This document shows, piece by piece, positions 26,581 through 35,201 of a stretch of DNA of 64,000 nt. This stretch comes from Planctomycetaceae bacterium (GTDB lineage Bacteria > Planctomycetota > Planctomycetia > Pirellulales > Pirellulaceae), in the NCBI GenBank assembly GCA_002724245.1, contig PBOG01000004.1, forward strand, positions 57,794-121,793, read 5' to 3'. Below the pieces are notes generated by a model, which did not search any database, was not told where the DNA came from, and saw only the letters and a list, made by a program, of their open reading frames with translations. The stretch's first letter is position 1, and each line of letters begins with the position of its first letter. The translations under genes were made by a program, and so were the position numbers.

Positions 26581-27399
26581 ATGAGCAACGCTGACACGAT
26601 CATCGGCCTGACCCTGCTGTGGCTTGTGCAAATTCTGCTTACCAACGACGATGGCATTTATGCCCCAGGCCTGGCGGCGTTGGAACACGAACTTCGCCAG
26701 CTGGGCGATGTGACTGTGGTTGCGCCGAGCCAGGAACAAAGCGGTGTGAGCCAGTCGATCACCTTTCTCCGGCCGTTGGTGTGTACCCCTGTCGAGCGGG
26801 CTTCCGGTTGCCCGGCCTGGACCGTGGATGGAACTCCTGCAGATTGCGTCAAGATCGGCCTGTTTGAATGCTGTCGGCAGCGGCCTCAGTTGATTGTCAG
26901 TGGCATCAACGGCGGGCTGAATGCGGGAATTAATGTGCTCTATTCAGGCACGGTGGCCGCTGCCATCGAAGGTTCCACATTCGGGATCCGAAGTATTGCC
27001 GTTTCCCTGGAACAGGCGGCGCAGCCGGCATTCGAAACGGCAGCCGGATTGGCCAGGAAAATCATCAAACAACTGGTTGATCAAGCAACCGTGGACCAAC
27101 GGTTGTTTAATGTGAACATCCCCACGGCCGCGTTAGCGGGGTCGGCAACCATTCGCGTCGTGCCGATGAGTCCGTCCCGCTACGGCGATCAATTCATCAA
27201 ACGGCAAGACCCTAAAGGGCGGGATTACTTCTGGGCGACCACCGATCCGCCACCCCAGGATGCGGACCAGGAAACAGACCTGCTCGCCCTGCAGCAGGGC
27301 TGCGTAACAGTGACCCCACTGCAATACAATATGACAGATCACAAGGCACTGACGGCCGCTGAAAACTGGAACTTGACCGTGGATAACGGCCCCCAGTGA
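26581..27399 (+). CDS. surE: SurE-type 5'/3'-nucleotidase
   Basis: 272 residues from ATG 26581, which has CGGAG eight bases before it. The family start would be close to MRILLTNDDG; here QILLTNDDGIYAPGLAAL follows 15 extra residues, and the GTG at 26626 is an alternative. Metal-binding acidic and Ser/Asn residues: NDDG, SGINGGLNAGINVLYSGTVAAA. Also WTVDGTPADCVKIGL and DHKALTAAENWNLT at the end. It removes phosphate from nucleoside monophosphates. It is divergent from guaA. Confidence 0.93.
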   Translation: MSNADTIIGLTLLWLVQILLTNDDGIYAPGLAALEHELRQLGDVTVVAPSQEQSGVSQSITFLRPLVCTPVERASGCPAWTVDGTPADCVKIGLFECCRQRPQLIVSGINGGLNAGINVLYSGTVAAAIEGSTFGIRSIAVSLEQAAQPAFETAAGLARKIIKQLVDQATVDQRLFNVNIPTAALAGSATIRVVPMSPSRYGDQFIKRQDPKGRDYFWATTDPPPQDADQETDLLALQQGCVTVTPLQYNMTDHKALTAAENWNLTVDNGPQ

Positions 27400-27646
27400 G
27401 TTTCTGAACCTTGATCTAGAGTGTGTGACAGCAACAACTTATGATTTTTCACGGGCAAACGCTCGACAAACGGGCCGGTGGCAGCGAAACTCGATAGTCT
27501 TGCCCGCCGCGCGCCTGGAAGTACGTCTCCCCTTTACTGCAAGCGGTGGACACCCTCTCCTTGCTGCGTTTGTACAAACTGATGTTTGCCACGGCCTCAT
27601 TCACACCTGGGCCGTTCTCCTTGATTCCTACCGAAGTTGGCTTGCT

Positions 27647-28051
27647 ATGGCTGAGTGGCATTGTGAGATCATGGGTAACGTGATCGGCCCGTTGACGCCC
27701 GCAGAACTGCTAGAAAAAGTGCGCACAGGTGAAATCACATTCGACACAAAAATCCGCAAAGATGACTCCCAATGGGTCGCGGCCAGTGAAGTAGGTGATT
27801 TGTTCGAACGGGCCGTGGCGGTCAAGAAAAAACAAGTTTGCCCCTACTGTCAGGTTGAAATTGGAAAACCACCCATCCAATGCCCCGGGTGTGATCGCTA
27901 CATCACCAAAGCGGTCCTGATCAGCCAGGACAAGCGCGAACTGAAAAACTGGGAACAGTCCAGCGGCAAGCAGAAACGTAAAGTCCTCGGTCCGAATGGT
28001 TTTGTTTCCCGTTTCTTCCGTGGGCTGCGCAGTAAAAGCGAGAAGCAGTAG
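27647..28051 (+). CDS. GYF_2-like domain plus zinc-ribbon small protein
   Basis: 134 residues from ATG 27647. The long in-frame upstream part (from 27425) has no domain pattern and no ribosome-binding site. Residues about 1-55 (EWHCEIMGNVIGPLTPAEL ... WVAASEVGDLFE) match the GYF_2 type, in which a W and a GP motif frame a short barrel, common in planctomycete proteins. Residues about 63-88 hold two CxxC pairs (CPYC, CPGC) forming a zinc ribbon. The C-terminal third is basic and could bind nucleic acid. Its partner is unknown; it lies after surE and converges with arfB. Confidence 0.7.
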   Translation: MAEWHCEIMGNVIGPLTPAELLEKVRTGEITFDTKIRKDDSQWVAASEVGDLFERAVAVKKKQVCPYCQVEIGKPPIQCPGCDRYITKAVLISQDKRELKNWEQSSGKQKRKVLGPNGFVSRFFRGLRSKSEKQ

Positions 28052-28112
28052 CAGCGGAACAATGACGCCTGCGTCCTGTTCCCGGCTCATGATTGTCTGC
28101 GCGAAGGCGCCC

Positions 28113-28535
28113 TCAATCGTCGATCCTGGGGGCGCGCCGAGTCGATTTTTTATTGGCCTGGGCTCGTTTGGCACGCAAACGGCGTTCACGTGAAGCCCGC
28201 GTAGGACGTGTTGGGCGCCGCGGTTTCACGGGGTCCGCCACCGCAAGAACCATATTCCTGAGCTTGTCCAGACAATCCGCCACGTTCCGTCCCTGGTCGC
28301 GAAATCGCTGGCTGGTAACAACAATCTGGCCACGACGATTGATCCGGCCAGCAAAACGTTCCTGAAAACGCTGCCGCACCGCCGCGGGTAAACTCGGACT
28401 GGTTGCGACATCCCAATGGAGTGTGACTTTCGTGTTAACCTTATTGACATGCTGACCTCCCGGGCCACTACTCCGGGAAAACGAAAAATCCAGCTCCTTC
28501 AAGGGCACGGAAAGGCGCGAATTGACGACCAGCAT
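28113..28535 (-). CDS. arfB: ArfB/YaeJ-type ribosome rescue hydrolase
   Basis: 140 residues. The class I release-factor core is present with SSGPGGQHVNKVNTKV, whose GGQ promotes peptidyl-tRNA hydrolysis. The codon-recognition domains of RF1/RF2 are absent, and the C-terminus is a long basic tail (RASRERRLRAKRAQANKKSTRRAPRI) that in ArfB enters the empty mRNA channel. The protein therefore releases stalled ribosomes. It is divergent from the PQQ-propeller gene. Confidence 0.93.
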   Translation of the reverse strand: MLVVNSRLSVPLKELDFSFSRSSGPGGQHVNKVNTKVTLHWDVATSPSLPAAVRQRFQERFAGRINRRGQIVVTSQRFRDQGRNVADCLDKLRNMVLAVADPVKPRRPTRPTRASRERRLRAKRAQANKKSTRRAPRIDD

Positions 28536-28701
28536 GGCAAACTCGCGGCAGGATTTGGGCGACGATGGGGAGAGGAATCAACCACCCTCGCATACAGTAG
28601 AGTCGTGGTGTTTCCAGTTCCGCGGTGGAATCAGTAATACTCCAACGATTATATTGCATCCTCGATCGAAGCATTGGATCCCCCGCTGCAAGGAAACAAC
28701 A

Positions 28702-30147
28702 ATGAAACCTCAGGTGCGGTTGACCATGGGTCTTGTCGGAGTACTTTTGTTCGCGAGTCACCTCTCTCTGCGGGCCGCCGACCCAGCCACCACCACCCCG
28801 GCAGAGGGAAAGCTCAGCAATCTCTGGACACGTCAAACCGGACAGGACTGGACCACTTTTTTGGGTCCAACGGGGGATAGCAAGTCCGCAGAAACCGGAA
28901 TCGTAGCGCCCTGGCCCAAGGAAGGTCCAAAGCTGGTATGGACCAGGCGGGTCGGCACCGGTTATGGCATCGGCAGCACGAGTCGAGGACGATATTACCA
29001 TTTCGATCGCTGGGATCCGCGGCCACGTGCACCCAGCGGTAAAGCCCGTTTGACCTGTATGCATGCCGAAACCGGCAAGGAACTTTGGCGCTTTGAGTAT
29101 GACACTCAGTACGAAGACCTGCTGGGATACAACAACGGCCCCCGTTGTTCACCCGTCATCGAAGGCAATCGTGTCTACATCTACGGAGCGGAAGGTATGT
29201 TGCACTGCCTGCGCGCCAATGACGGAAAACCCATCTGGAATGTCAACACCGTGAAAAAGTACGGTGTGGTACAAAATTTCTTCGGGGTAGGGAGTACCCC
29301 TGTAATCGAAGGTGATCTGCTGATCTGCATGGTCGGTGGCAGTCCTCCGGGCAGCCCACAATTGTATGCCAGTAACGGAAATGTCGATGGCAACGGGAGC
29401 GGCGTTGTCGCCTTCAACAAGTACACCGGAAAAGAGGTCTACAAAATCACTGACGAACTGGCGAGCTACGCTTCCCTGAAGACGACCTCGATCGACGGTC
29501 GACGGTGGGGCCTGGCTTTTTGCCGTGGTGGACTTGTCGGATTCGAACCGAGCTCGGGCAAGGTACATTTTCAATACCCGTGGAGATCTCGCATGCTGGA
29601 AAGCGTCAATGCCAGTATGCCGGTCGTCAATGGAAACGACATCCTGGTTTCCGAGTGCTACCAGATTGGCAGTTCGCTGTTGACGATCAAAGGAAACGGA
29701 TACGAAGTAACCTGGAAAGACGACCGCCGAAAGCGAGAGAAGGCGCTCAGAGCACACTGGAACACACCCATTTATCTCGATGGCTACCTCTACGGCTGCA
29801 GCGGTCGTAACAAGCCCGACGCCGATCTGCGATGTATCGAATGGAAAACGGGGAAAGTAAAATGGGTCAAGGTATTTCCAGGATTTCTGCGGGAGCGTTC
29901 ATCGCTGCTTTATGTTGACGGACATTTCATCTACCAGGGTGAACTGGGTGTGCTGCGACTGATCAAGGCCAATCCTGAAAAGTACGACGTCGTTTCCGAA
30001 GTGGTATTACGGGATCCCGATGAGAAAGAACAGCCTCGCGCATTACTCCGCGAACCCTGCTGGGCCGCACCCATTCTCTCGCATGGACTGCTTTATGTAC
30101 GGGGTGACGAACGCCTGGCCTGCCTGGAGTTGATTCCTGCTCGATAG
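28702..30147 (+). CDS. Exported PQQ-like beta-propeller protein (BamB fold)
   Basis: 481 residues from ATG 28702 (AAGGAA just before it); the upstream open frame overlaps arfB and is not used. A signal peptide (LTMGLVGVLLFASHLSLRAA) leads to a propeller with repeated GKELWRFEYD, GKPIWNVN and GKVKWVKV type blades. Planctomycetes carry many such proteins, some annotated as BamB-like. There are no catalytic Ca/PQQ residues I can identify, so binding or scaffolding is as likely as catalysis. It is followed by an alkaline-phosphatase-fold gene 165 bp downstream. Confidence 0.85.
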   Translation: MKPQVRLTMGLVGVLLFASHLSLRAADPATTTPAEGKLSNLWTRQTGQDWTTFLGPTGDSKSAETGIVAPWPKEGPKLVWTRRVGTGYGIGSTSRGRYYHFDRWDPRPRAPSGKARLTCMHAETGKELWRFEYDTQYEDLLGYNNGPRCSPVIEGNRVYIYGAEGMLHCLRANDGKPIWNVNTVKKYGVVQNFFGVGSTPVIEGDLLICMVGGSPPGSPQLYASNGNVDGNGSGVVAFNKYTGKEVYKITDELASYASLKTTSIDGRRWGLAFCRGGLVGFEPSSGKVHFQYPWRSRMLESVNASMPVVNGNDILVSECYQIGSSLLTIKGNGYEVTWKDDRRKREKALRAHWNTPIYLDGYLYGCSGRNKPDADLRCIEWKTGKVKWVKVFPGFLRERSSLLYVDGHFIYQGELGVLRLIKANPEKYDVVSEVVLRDPDEKEQPRALLREPCWAAPILSHGLLYVRGDERLACLELIPAR

Positions 30148-30213
30148 CTGCCTTCCAGACGAATTGGTACCGTTACTGAAATCCGTCGTCCGCCAGCAGC
30201 CGGAACGCCATTA

Positions 30214-30290
30214 CGACAACTCGGGCGCGAGCGCCTCGCATCCAACACCACTGCGCCAATTCCACGAGACCTTCTCGACAACTCGGGCGC
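30214..30290. repeat. 15-bp direct repeat between two exported-protein genes
   Basis: CGACAACTCGGGCGC occurs at 30214-30228 and again at 30276-30290, 62 bp apart, in the gap before the alkaline-phosphatase-fold gene. No further copies are seen in this gap. Confidence 0.75.
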
Positions 30291-30312
30291 ATCGATCACA
30301 CAGGAGAATCTG

Positions 30313-31413
30313 ATGCGTTGGCACCTGCTCATCGGATGTGCGGTCCTCTGCAGTATCACAGGCGGTGGAACTTGCGGCCAGGACGCTTTGCAAACACACA
30401 CTGTCTTGCTGATCACCATCGATGGATTGCGTTGGCAGGAGGTATTCCATGGTGCCGAGCAGGGCCTGATGGATCGTGATGCGGGAGGGGTTCGTGAACC
30501 TGATCAAGTACGTGACCGATTCTGGGCCGAGTCTCCTCAGGAACGCCGGCGACGCCTGATGCCTTTCTTCTGGGATGTCATCGCCAGCAAAGGTCAGATC
30601 CTGGGCGATCCCAGCCACGATTTCCACATGCGGTGTACGAACGGACTCTATTTTTCCTACCCTGGCTACCATGAGTTACTTTGTGGTTTTTCCGATGCTC
30701 AGATCAACTCGAATCAGAAGCGCAACAACCCAAATCAAACCGTTCTTGAGTGGCTCCACCGTCGACCCGGATTTGCCGGACGCGTGGCGGCGTTTACCTC
30801 CTGGGATGTCTTTCCGTTTATCCTCAATCGCCGCCGTAGTGCTATTTACGTGAATGCCGGATGGCAACCTTTGGAGGTGTTCCGCGATCCCGCTGAACGA
30901 GTTCCCTGGAACTCGATGGCGGCAGAGATCCCACGGTATTGGGCTGGTGTGCGCTATGATGCATTTACGCAAAAAGGTGCTTTGGAGTACTGGCACGTGC
31001 GCCAGCCGCGACTGTTGTACGTCGCCTTGGGGGAACCGGATGATTGGGCACACGCGGGACGCTATGACTTGTACCTGGACGCGACCCAACGTTGCGATCA
31101 CTATTTGCGTCAATGGTGGGACGCAATCCAATCCCAGCGCGATCACACAACACTCATTGTCACCACCGATCACGGACGCGGAGACGGGCGAGAAGGGTGG
31201 AAAAGCCACGGCAAACAGTTTGCTGGTTCCGACCGGATCTGGATGGCCGTTGTGGGACCCGACACGCCACCACTCGGACTCCGCAAAAAAGGCACCGCAT
31301 CCCAATCCCAAGTTGCCGCCACGGTGGCCTCACTACTCGGCGAGAATTTCCCCGCAACGGACGCGCGGATTGCACCTGCGTTACCTGGCGTTCTCGACGA
31401 CCAGCGCCCTTAG
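30313..31413 (+). CDS. Exported alkaline-phosphatase-superfamily protein
   Basis: 366 residues with a signal peptide (MRWHLLIGCAVLCSITGGGTCG, possibly a lipobox-like Cys). The metal-binding pattern of the superfamily is visible: TIDGLRWQEVF with the first Asp, FSYPGYHELL around the presumed nucleophile Ser, and VTTDHGRGDG with HG in the C-terminal half. Substrate is unknown; the superfamily includes phosphodiesterases, phosphoglycerate mutases and sulfatases. There is no sulfatase formylglycine motif. It lies downstream of the PQQ propeller on the same strand. Confidence 0.82.
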   Translation: MRWHLLIGCAVLCSITGGGTCGQDALQTHTVLLITIDGLRWQEVFHGAEQGLMDRDAGGVREPDQVRDRFWAESPQERRRRLMPFFWDVIASKGQILGDPSHDFHMRCTNGLYFSYPGYHELLCGFSDAQINSNQKRNNPNQTVLEWLHRRPGFAGRVAAFTSWDVFPFILNRRRSAIYVNAGWQPLEVFRDPAERVPWNSMAAEIPRYWAGVRYDAFTQKGALEYWHVRQPRLLYVALGEPDDWAHAGRYDLYLDATQRCDHYLRQWWDAIQSQRDHTTLIVTTDHGRGDGREGWKSHGKQFAGSDRIWMAVVGPDTPPLGLRKKGTASQSQVAATVASLLGENFPATDARIAPALPGVLDDQRP

Positions 31414-31421
31414 AGACGCAC

Positions 31422-31436
31422 ACCGCCATTGGCGGT
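31422..31436. terminator. Short hairpin between convergent genes
   Basis: ACCGCC (31422-31427), loop ATT and GGCGGT (31431-31436) form a 6-bp perfect stem nine bases after the stop of the preceding gene and before the stop of the hot-dog gene on the other strand. No T-run, so the call is tentative. Confidence 0.35.
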
Positions 31437-31467
31437 AGTCGCAAATTGAGTGGACATCAGCGGTCCG

Positions 31468-32010
31468 TCAAGAACGATCTTCCCCATTCGCCAGGGCTTC
31501 CGCCTCCAGCAAGTGGCGCGGGATCGTCAACGGACTTCCGTCCGCATTGCGACCCACATCCAACAAACCGAAAGTTCGAATCATTTGGAGAAAGTCGGCA
31601 GGATAGAACTGGTCGACACCCTGAAATCGATCGTCAAGATGGGCAAACACAAGTTGCAGCTCCGCCTGCAAGGTCTCTCCGATGTGACTGGTGCCCCGGA
31701 CGATCGCGCCGTCCTGCTGCAGGTCTTCGATTGTCGCCGTGTAGCGCAATGTATCGCCCGGGCGGGCGGGTTGCTGAAAGCTGACCTTGCTCACCTTGGC
31801 CAACACCACCCGTTCCAGAAAGTCGCCGTGCTGCGAAACCAGTAAACCACCCGTTTGTGCCAACCCTTCCACAATCAACGATGGGGGAAGAATAGGATAG
31901 CCCTGCAAGTAGTCCAGAACGTGCTCCTCCGCCAACGTGACGTTCTTGACGGCCACCGCGCGGTGACCACTTTCAAACTCGACAAAGCGATCGATCCAAA
32001 ACCAGCGCAT
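31468..32010 (-). CDS. FabZ/FabA-like hot-dog protein lacking the catalytic His
   Basis: 180 residues. It has the FabZ-type layout: WFWIDRF, KNVTLAEEH, then YLQGYPILPPSLIVEGLAQ, where the helix Glu is kept. Active dehydratases have a His-Phe-Pro-Gly stretch at this point. Here Tyr-Leu-Gln-Gly replaces it, so the catalytic His appears lost. The C-terminal 45 residues extend past the domain. It is third in a same-strand trio with a long acyl carrier protein and a His-containing hot-dog. It may be a structural or substrate-binding partner of the active one, or act on ACP without dehydration. Confidence 0.85.
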   Translation of the reverse strand: MRWFWIDRFVEFESGHRAVAVKNVTLAEEHVLDYLQGYPILPPSLIVEGLAQTGGLLVSQHGDFLERVVLAKVSKVSFQQPARPGDTLRYTATIEDLQQDGAIVRGTSHIGETLQAELQLVFAHLDDRFQGVDQFYPADFLQMIRTFGLLDVGRNADGSPLTIPRHLLEAEALANGEDRS

Positions 32011-32133
32011 CGCTACTTCGCCATCGACAGGAAAGAAAACAGAGGATGATGAAACAGGCGACGTATTTTCTCTTCCACGGAGGAAACACGTCCGGCGTAT
32101 CCAGGGTTATCTGGCACAAACCAGATCGACCGA

Positions 32134-32526
32134 TTAGTCCGCCGCGCCCACCTTGCCAGAGATGTAACGACACAGGTCACTCACCGTCAACAGGTTACCG
32201 AAATCCTGTACGACTGGATCCTCTTCAAACTTGGACAAATCGATAAATGGCATCCGCGTCTTGATCTCATTGAGACCTGTCTCGGTAACTTTACCACCTT
32301 CGACAAACTCAGCATTGGTCAGAATGTCCTCAGGAAACAACTCCTTGCGCGGAATCTCTATTCCAAATGCTTTTTCCAGTCGAAACACAATGTCCAAGAA
32401 ATCGATCGACTCAGCGCCCAGGTCACCCACCATCGTCGCGTCAGGTGTGACTTCGTCGTCATCAAGTCCCAACGCTTCAATCAGGGAATCTTTGACTTTG
32501 TCGAAGACTTCTTCTTTGGTCGGCAT
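32134..32526 (-). CDS. Acyl carrier protein with a 45-residue insertion
   Basis: 130 residues against about 78 usual. The ACP signature is DLGAESIDFLDIV, with the phosphopantetheine Ser40. A normal helix III continues with EKAFGIEIPRKELFPEDI. An insertion of about 45 residues (around 74-118) follows, then the terminal helix LTVSDLCRYISG. A good ribosome-binding site (GGAG) lies before the ATG. It sits between two hot-dog genes, so it probably carries the acyl substrate of that module rather than being the general fatty-acid ACP. Confidence 0.9.
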   Translation of the reverse strand: MPTKEEVFDKVKDSLIEALGLDDDEVTPDATMVGDLGAESIDFLDIVFRLEKAFGIEIPRKELFPEDILTNAEFVEGGKVTETGLNEIKTRMPFIDLSKFEEDPVVQDFGNLLTVSDLCRYISGKVGAAD

Positions 32527-32639
32527 TTCAATCGTTCTCCGGATTATTGAATGGTGTGACTTTTAATTTTTTTCAGACTTTAGTTCGGTCGGTCCAGCGC
32601 AACCAGGTGCCATCCACTGCGGTCATACCAGGAAATGGT

Positions 32640-33119
32640 TCACCCGGCTGTTGAGGAATACAGCAAATCAAACTCCCGCCTCATCTGACCCCGAATACCT
32701 GCATCCGACTGGCTTCTTTCGGGATGTCGATCCGCCAGATTAAATCGTTCCAGCACCAATCGGGCACTAACCGTCGGTGACTCCCCCACCACTCCCGTGG
32801 CCTGCAAAGTGGTCAATGTGGAATCCTGCTTCATGATTTTCGCAGATATAGTCAACTGTTGACCAGGTTCAACGAACCCTGAAAACTTGACGTTGCGGGC
32901 TTCCTTCAACAGCACAACAGCATGTTCAAAATCCTCAGACTTGCGGATGAGCCATGCGCTTGCCTGAAACAACGACTCCAACATCAAAACTCCCGGCATC
33001 ACCGGGAAACGGGGAAAATGGTCTTGTAAATATTCCTCAGCCAGCGACAGTGACTTGATTGCCACAATTCGCTCTTGTTCACAAAGTTCCACGATTCGGT
33101 CAAGTTGATTGAATCTCAT
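32640..33119 (-). CDS. FabZ-like 3-hydroxyacyl-ACP dehydratase
   Basis: 159 residues. The catalytic motif is intact: DHFPRFPVMPGVLMLESLFQASAW (His in HFP, Glu in the helix). ARNVKFSGFVEPGQQL follows, as in FabZ. First gene of the trio, 113 bp upstream of the acyl carrier protein. Likely reaction: dehydration of 3-hydroxyacyl-ACP. The C-terminus is polar and longer than E. coli FabZ. Whether it serves general fatty-acid synthesis or a special lipid cannot be told. Confidence 0.9.
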   Translation of the reverse strand: MRFNQLDRIVELCEQERIVAIKSLSLAEEYLQDHFPRFPVMPGVLMLESLFQASAWLIRKSEDFEHAVVLLKEARNVKFSGFVEPGQQLTISAKIMKQDSTLTTLQATGVVGESPTVSARLVLERFNLADRHPERSQSDAGIRGQMRREFDLLYSSTAG

Positions 33120-33170
33120 GAAACCGGTTTGGCGGGGAGTAACAAGACACTTCTGACGCTAAAGCGGGCC

Positions 33171-33199
33171 AGTATAGCGGCCGTTTAGATGGCGGCCAA
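33171..33199 (-). promoter_or_regulatory. Candidate promoter of the hot-dog/ACP trio
   Basis: On the minus strand TTGGCC (33199-33194) and TATACT (33176-33171) are 17 bp apart. The predicted start near 33164 leaves a leader of about 45 nt. The -35 match is only four of six, so confidence is moderate. Confidence 0.4.
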
Positions 33200-33579
33200 C
33201 CTCGAACGGATTGGATTTGTAGAGTCCCGTCGGACTCGCTAGATTGACGTAATCCCGGTTTCGCCCCTCCGTCGCTCCATTGCAACGCTCTCGTGCCTTG
33301 TTGCAACCCGCCTCGCTGTCACCCACCCCAGACGCGCAGAGAGGATTTCCAGGAATAACTGGGCCAGGATGACAAACGCCACAGAAACTGTTTTCTCCAA
33401 ATTTCAGCCCCTTAGTGATCGGTCTCGGGTAAAGCACCCTCGGCTCGCGGCCACGTCGCCATGCGATGCTCCGGGTTGTGGCAACGGCCACAGTTCAGCA
33501 TGGACTTGAACAATCACGCTCGTGGTAGATCGGTCTAGCCGAGCCACCTGTCGAACCCTGGATCTGCGGAGATTTTTTG
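33200..33579. other. Intergenic stretch with two CxxCH motifs in different minus-strand frames
   Basis: The gap between the hot-dog and kinase genes (33120-33579 in all) has no clear gene. On the minus strand one frame reads NCGRCHNPEHRMATWP then stops, and another frame, soon after, reads FGENSFCGVCHPGPV. Two haem-binding CxxCH motifs about 25 codons apart in shifted frames could be the remains of a c-type cytochrome. Chance is a real alternative. No start, signal peptide or ribosome-binding site supports a live gene. Confidence 0.25.
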
Positions 33580-35187
33580 ATGACTGACAAAACCACAACG
33601 CTGGATGAAGTCATCGCTGCATATCTACAAAACGCGGAAGCGGGACAGATCCCCGATCATGAAGAATTGCTCCAGCGCTATCCTCAATATGCAGAGGCAC
33701 TCGGCCAGTTTCTGGAAACCGACTTAAAATTACGACAATCGACGTTCGGATTGCCGCAGCGACAAGCAGACACGAGCCTACCGCAGAACGCGTTACCCAT
33801 GGATACCCTGGGAAACTACCAACTGCTGGAAGAAGTCGCCCGGGGAGGCATGGGTATTGTCTACAAGGCCCGGCAAACACAACTCAATCGCACCGTCGCT
33901 CTGAAGATGATTCTGACCGGACAATTAGCCCACGAGACCGAGATCCAACGGTTCCGTACCGAGGCCGCAGCCGCCGCGGGACTCGAACATCCGGGAATCG
34001 TCCCGATTCTGGAAATCGACCAGCAAGAGGGTTTCCACTACTACACAATGTCGTTTATCGAAGGTGAGAGCCTTGCCCAGCGACTCGAGCGGGGTCCGCT
34101 ACCCCACCAAGAGGCAGCCGCCCTGATGCAGAAAGTGTGCACCGCAGTTTCTTATGCACACCAGAATCGCGTGCTCCATCGTGATTTGAAGCCGGCTAAT
34201 ATCCTCATCGACGAAGAGGGTCAGCCCAAGATCACCGATTTCGGTCTGGCCAAGAGTCTGGATGGGGAACACGATTTAACCGCCACGGGAGAGATCCTGG
34301 GTACACTGCAATTTATGGCCCCCGAACAAGCGGCTGCCCGACACGATCAAGTCACTGAAACCGCCGACATCTACTCGCTGGGCGCCATTCTCTATTGCTG
34401 TCTCACCGGAAATCCCGTCTTTTCGTCAACTTCCCACATCGAACTTCTGTTACAGGTCCTCGAACAAGAACCGACCGCCCTGCGCCGGATCGTCCCAAAA
34501 ATTCCATCGGACCTGGAAGCAATCTGTTTGCGCTGCCTGGAAAAAGACCCTCAGCGCCGTTATCAAACGGCCCAGGAACTGGTCCAGGATCTGGATCGAT
34601 ACCTGGCGCGGGAACCCATTCTGGCAACGGCCGGGTCATTCCAGAATCGAACCCGCCGGTGGATCCGCCAGAAGCCCCTGCTGGCAGCACATGTCGGTGG
34701 AATCCTGCTCGCCGAACTGTGCCGGCACTCTTACCTGATTGGGAAGAACGTCGAACAGCTCTCCTGGAACCACTTTCAATTCAGTCTTATTTTCGGCGGG
34801 TGGATGGCGACCTGTTTTGCTTTCCAGTGGATACACGATCGTCAGCGGTATCGCGACACAGCCCGTTATCTATGGTCTGCGACAGATGTTGCCATGGTAA
34901 CGATCTGCCTTAATATGATGGACGATCCCATCGCCACACTGCTGATGGCGTATGCCTTGTTAATTGTGGTTGCCGGTTTGTTTATGCGCGTCCAATTAGT
35001 CTGGTTCGTAACCGCCATCTGCGTGCTGTCACTGTTGCTCTTGTTACAAACGCGTCCCGACGAGGTGGAGCAGCCCCTGCCGGTCGCATTAATGCTGATC
35101 GGACTCCTGCTGACCATTGCGGGAATCATTAGTTTCCAGGTACGGCGACTGCGAACACTGAGCCAAATCTACGAACGTAACCGCTGA
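33580..35187 (+). CDS. Membrane Ser/Thr protein kinase (PknB-type)
   Basis: 535 residues from ATG 33580 (GGAG before it). An N-terminal segment (DEVIAAYLQNAEAGQIPDHEELLQRYPQYAEAL) is the planctomycete kinase leader. The kinase domain spans about 75-335: glycine loop GGMGIVYKA, catalytic loop HRDLKPANI, DFG in ITDFGLAKS, and the APE-type MAPEQAA. The C-terminus has about five membrane segments instead of an extracellular sensor domain. It converges with the ECF sigma gene 14 bp away. Such kinase/ECF pairs are common in planctomycetes. Confidence 0.95.
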   Translation: MTDKTTTLDEVIAAYLQNAEAGQIPDHEELLQRYPQYAEALGQFLETDLKLRQSTFGLPQRQADTSLPQNALPMDTLGNYQLLEEVARGGMGIVYKARQTQLNRTVALKMILTGQLAHETEIQRFRTEAAAAAGLEHPGIVPILEIDQQEGFHYYTMSFIEGESLAQRLERGPLPHQEAAALMQKVCTAVSYAHQNRVLHRDLKPANILIDEEGQPKITDFGLAKSLDGEHDLTATGEILGTLQFMAPEQAAARHDQVTETADIYSLGAILYCCLTGNPVFSSTSHIELLLQVLEQEPTALRRIVPKIPSDLEAICLRCLEKDPQRRYQTAQELVQDLDRYLAREPILATAGSFQNRTRRWIRQKPLLAAHVGGILLAELCRHSYLIGKNVEQLSWNHFQFSLIFGGWMATCFAFQWIHDRQRYRDTARYLWSATDVAMVTICLNMMDDPIATLLMAYALLIVVAGLFMRVQLVWFVTAICVLSLLLLLQTRPDEVEQPLPVALMLIGLLLTIAGIISFQVRRLRTLSQIYERNR

Positions 35188-35201
35188 ACGCCTGGCAGCA
35201 A

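Noticed and set aside
27425..27646. Longer GYF-protein start with an N-terminal extension
   Set aside because: The extension has no domain pattern and no ribosome-binding site; ATG 27647 begins the GYF-like part.
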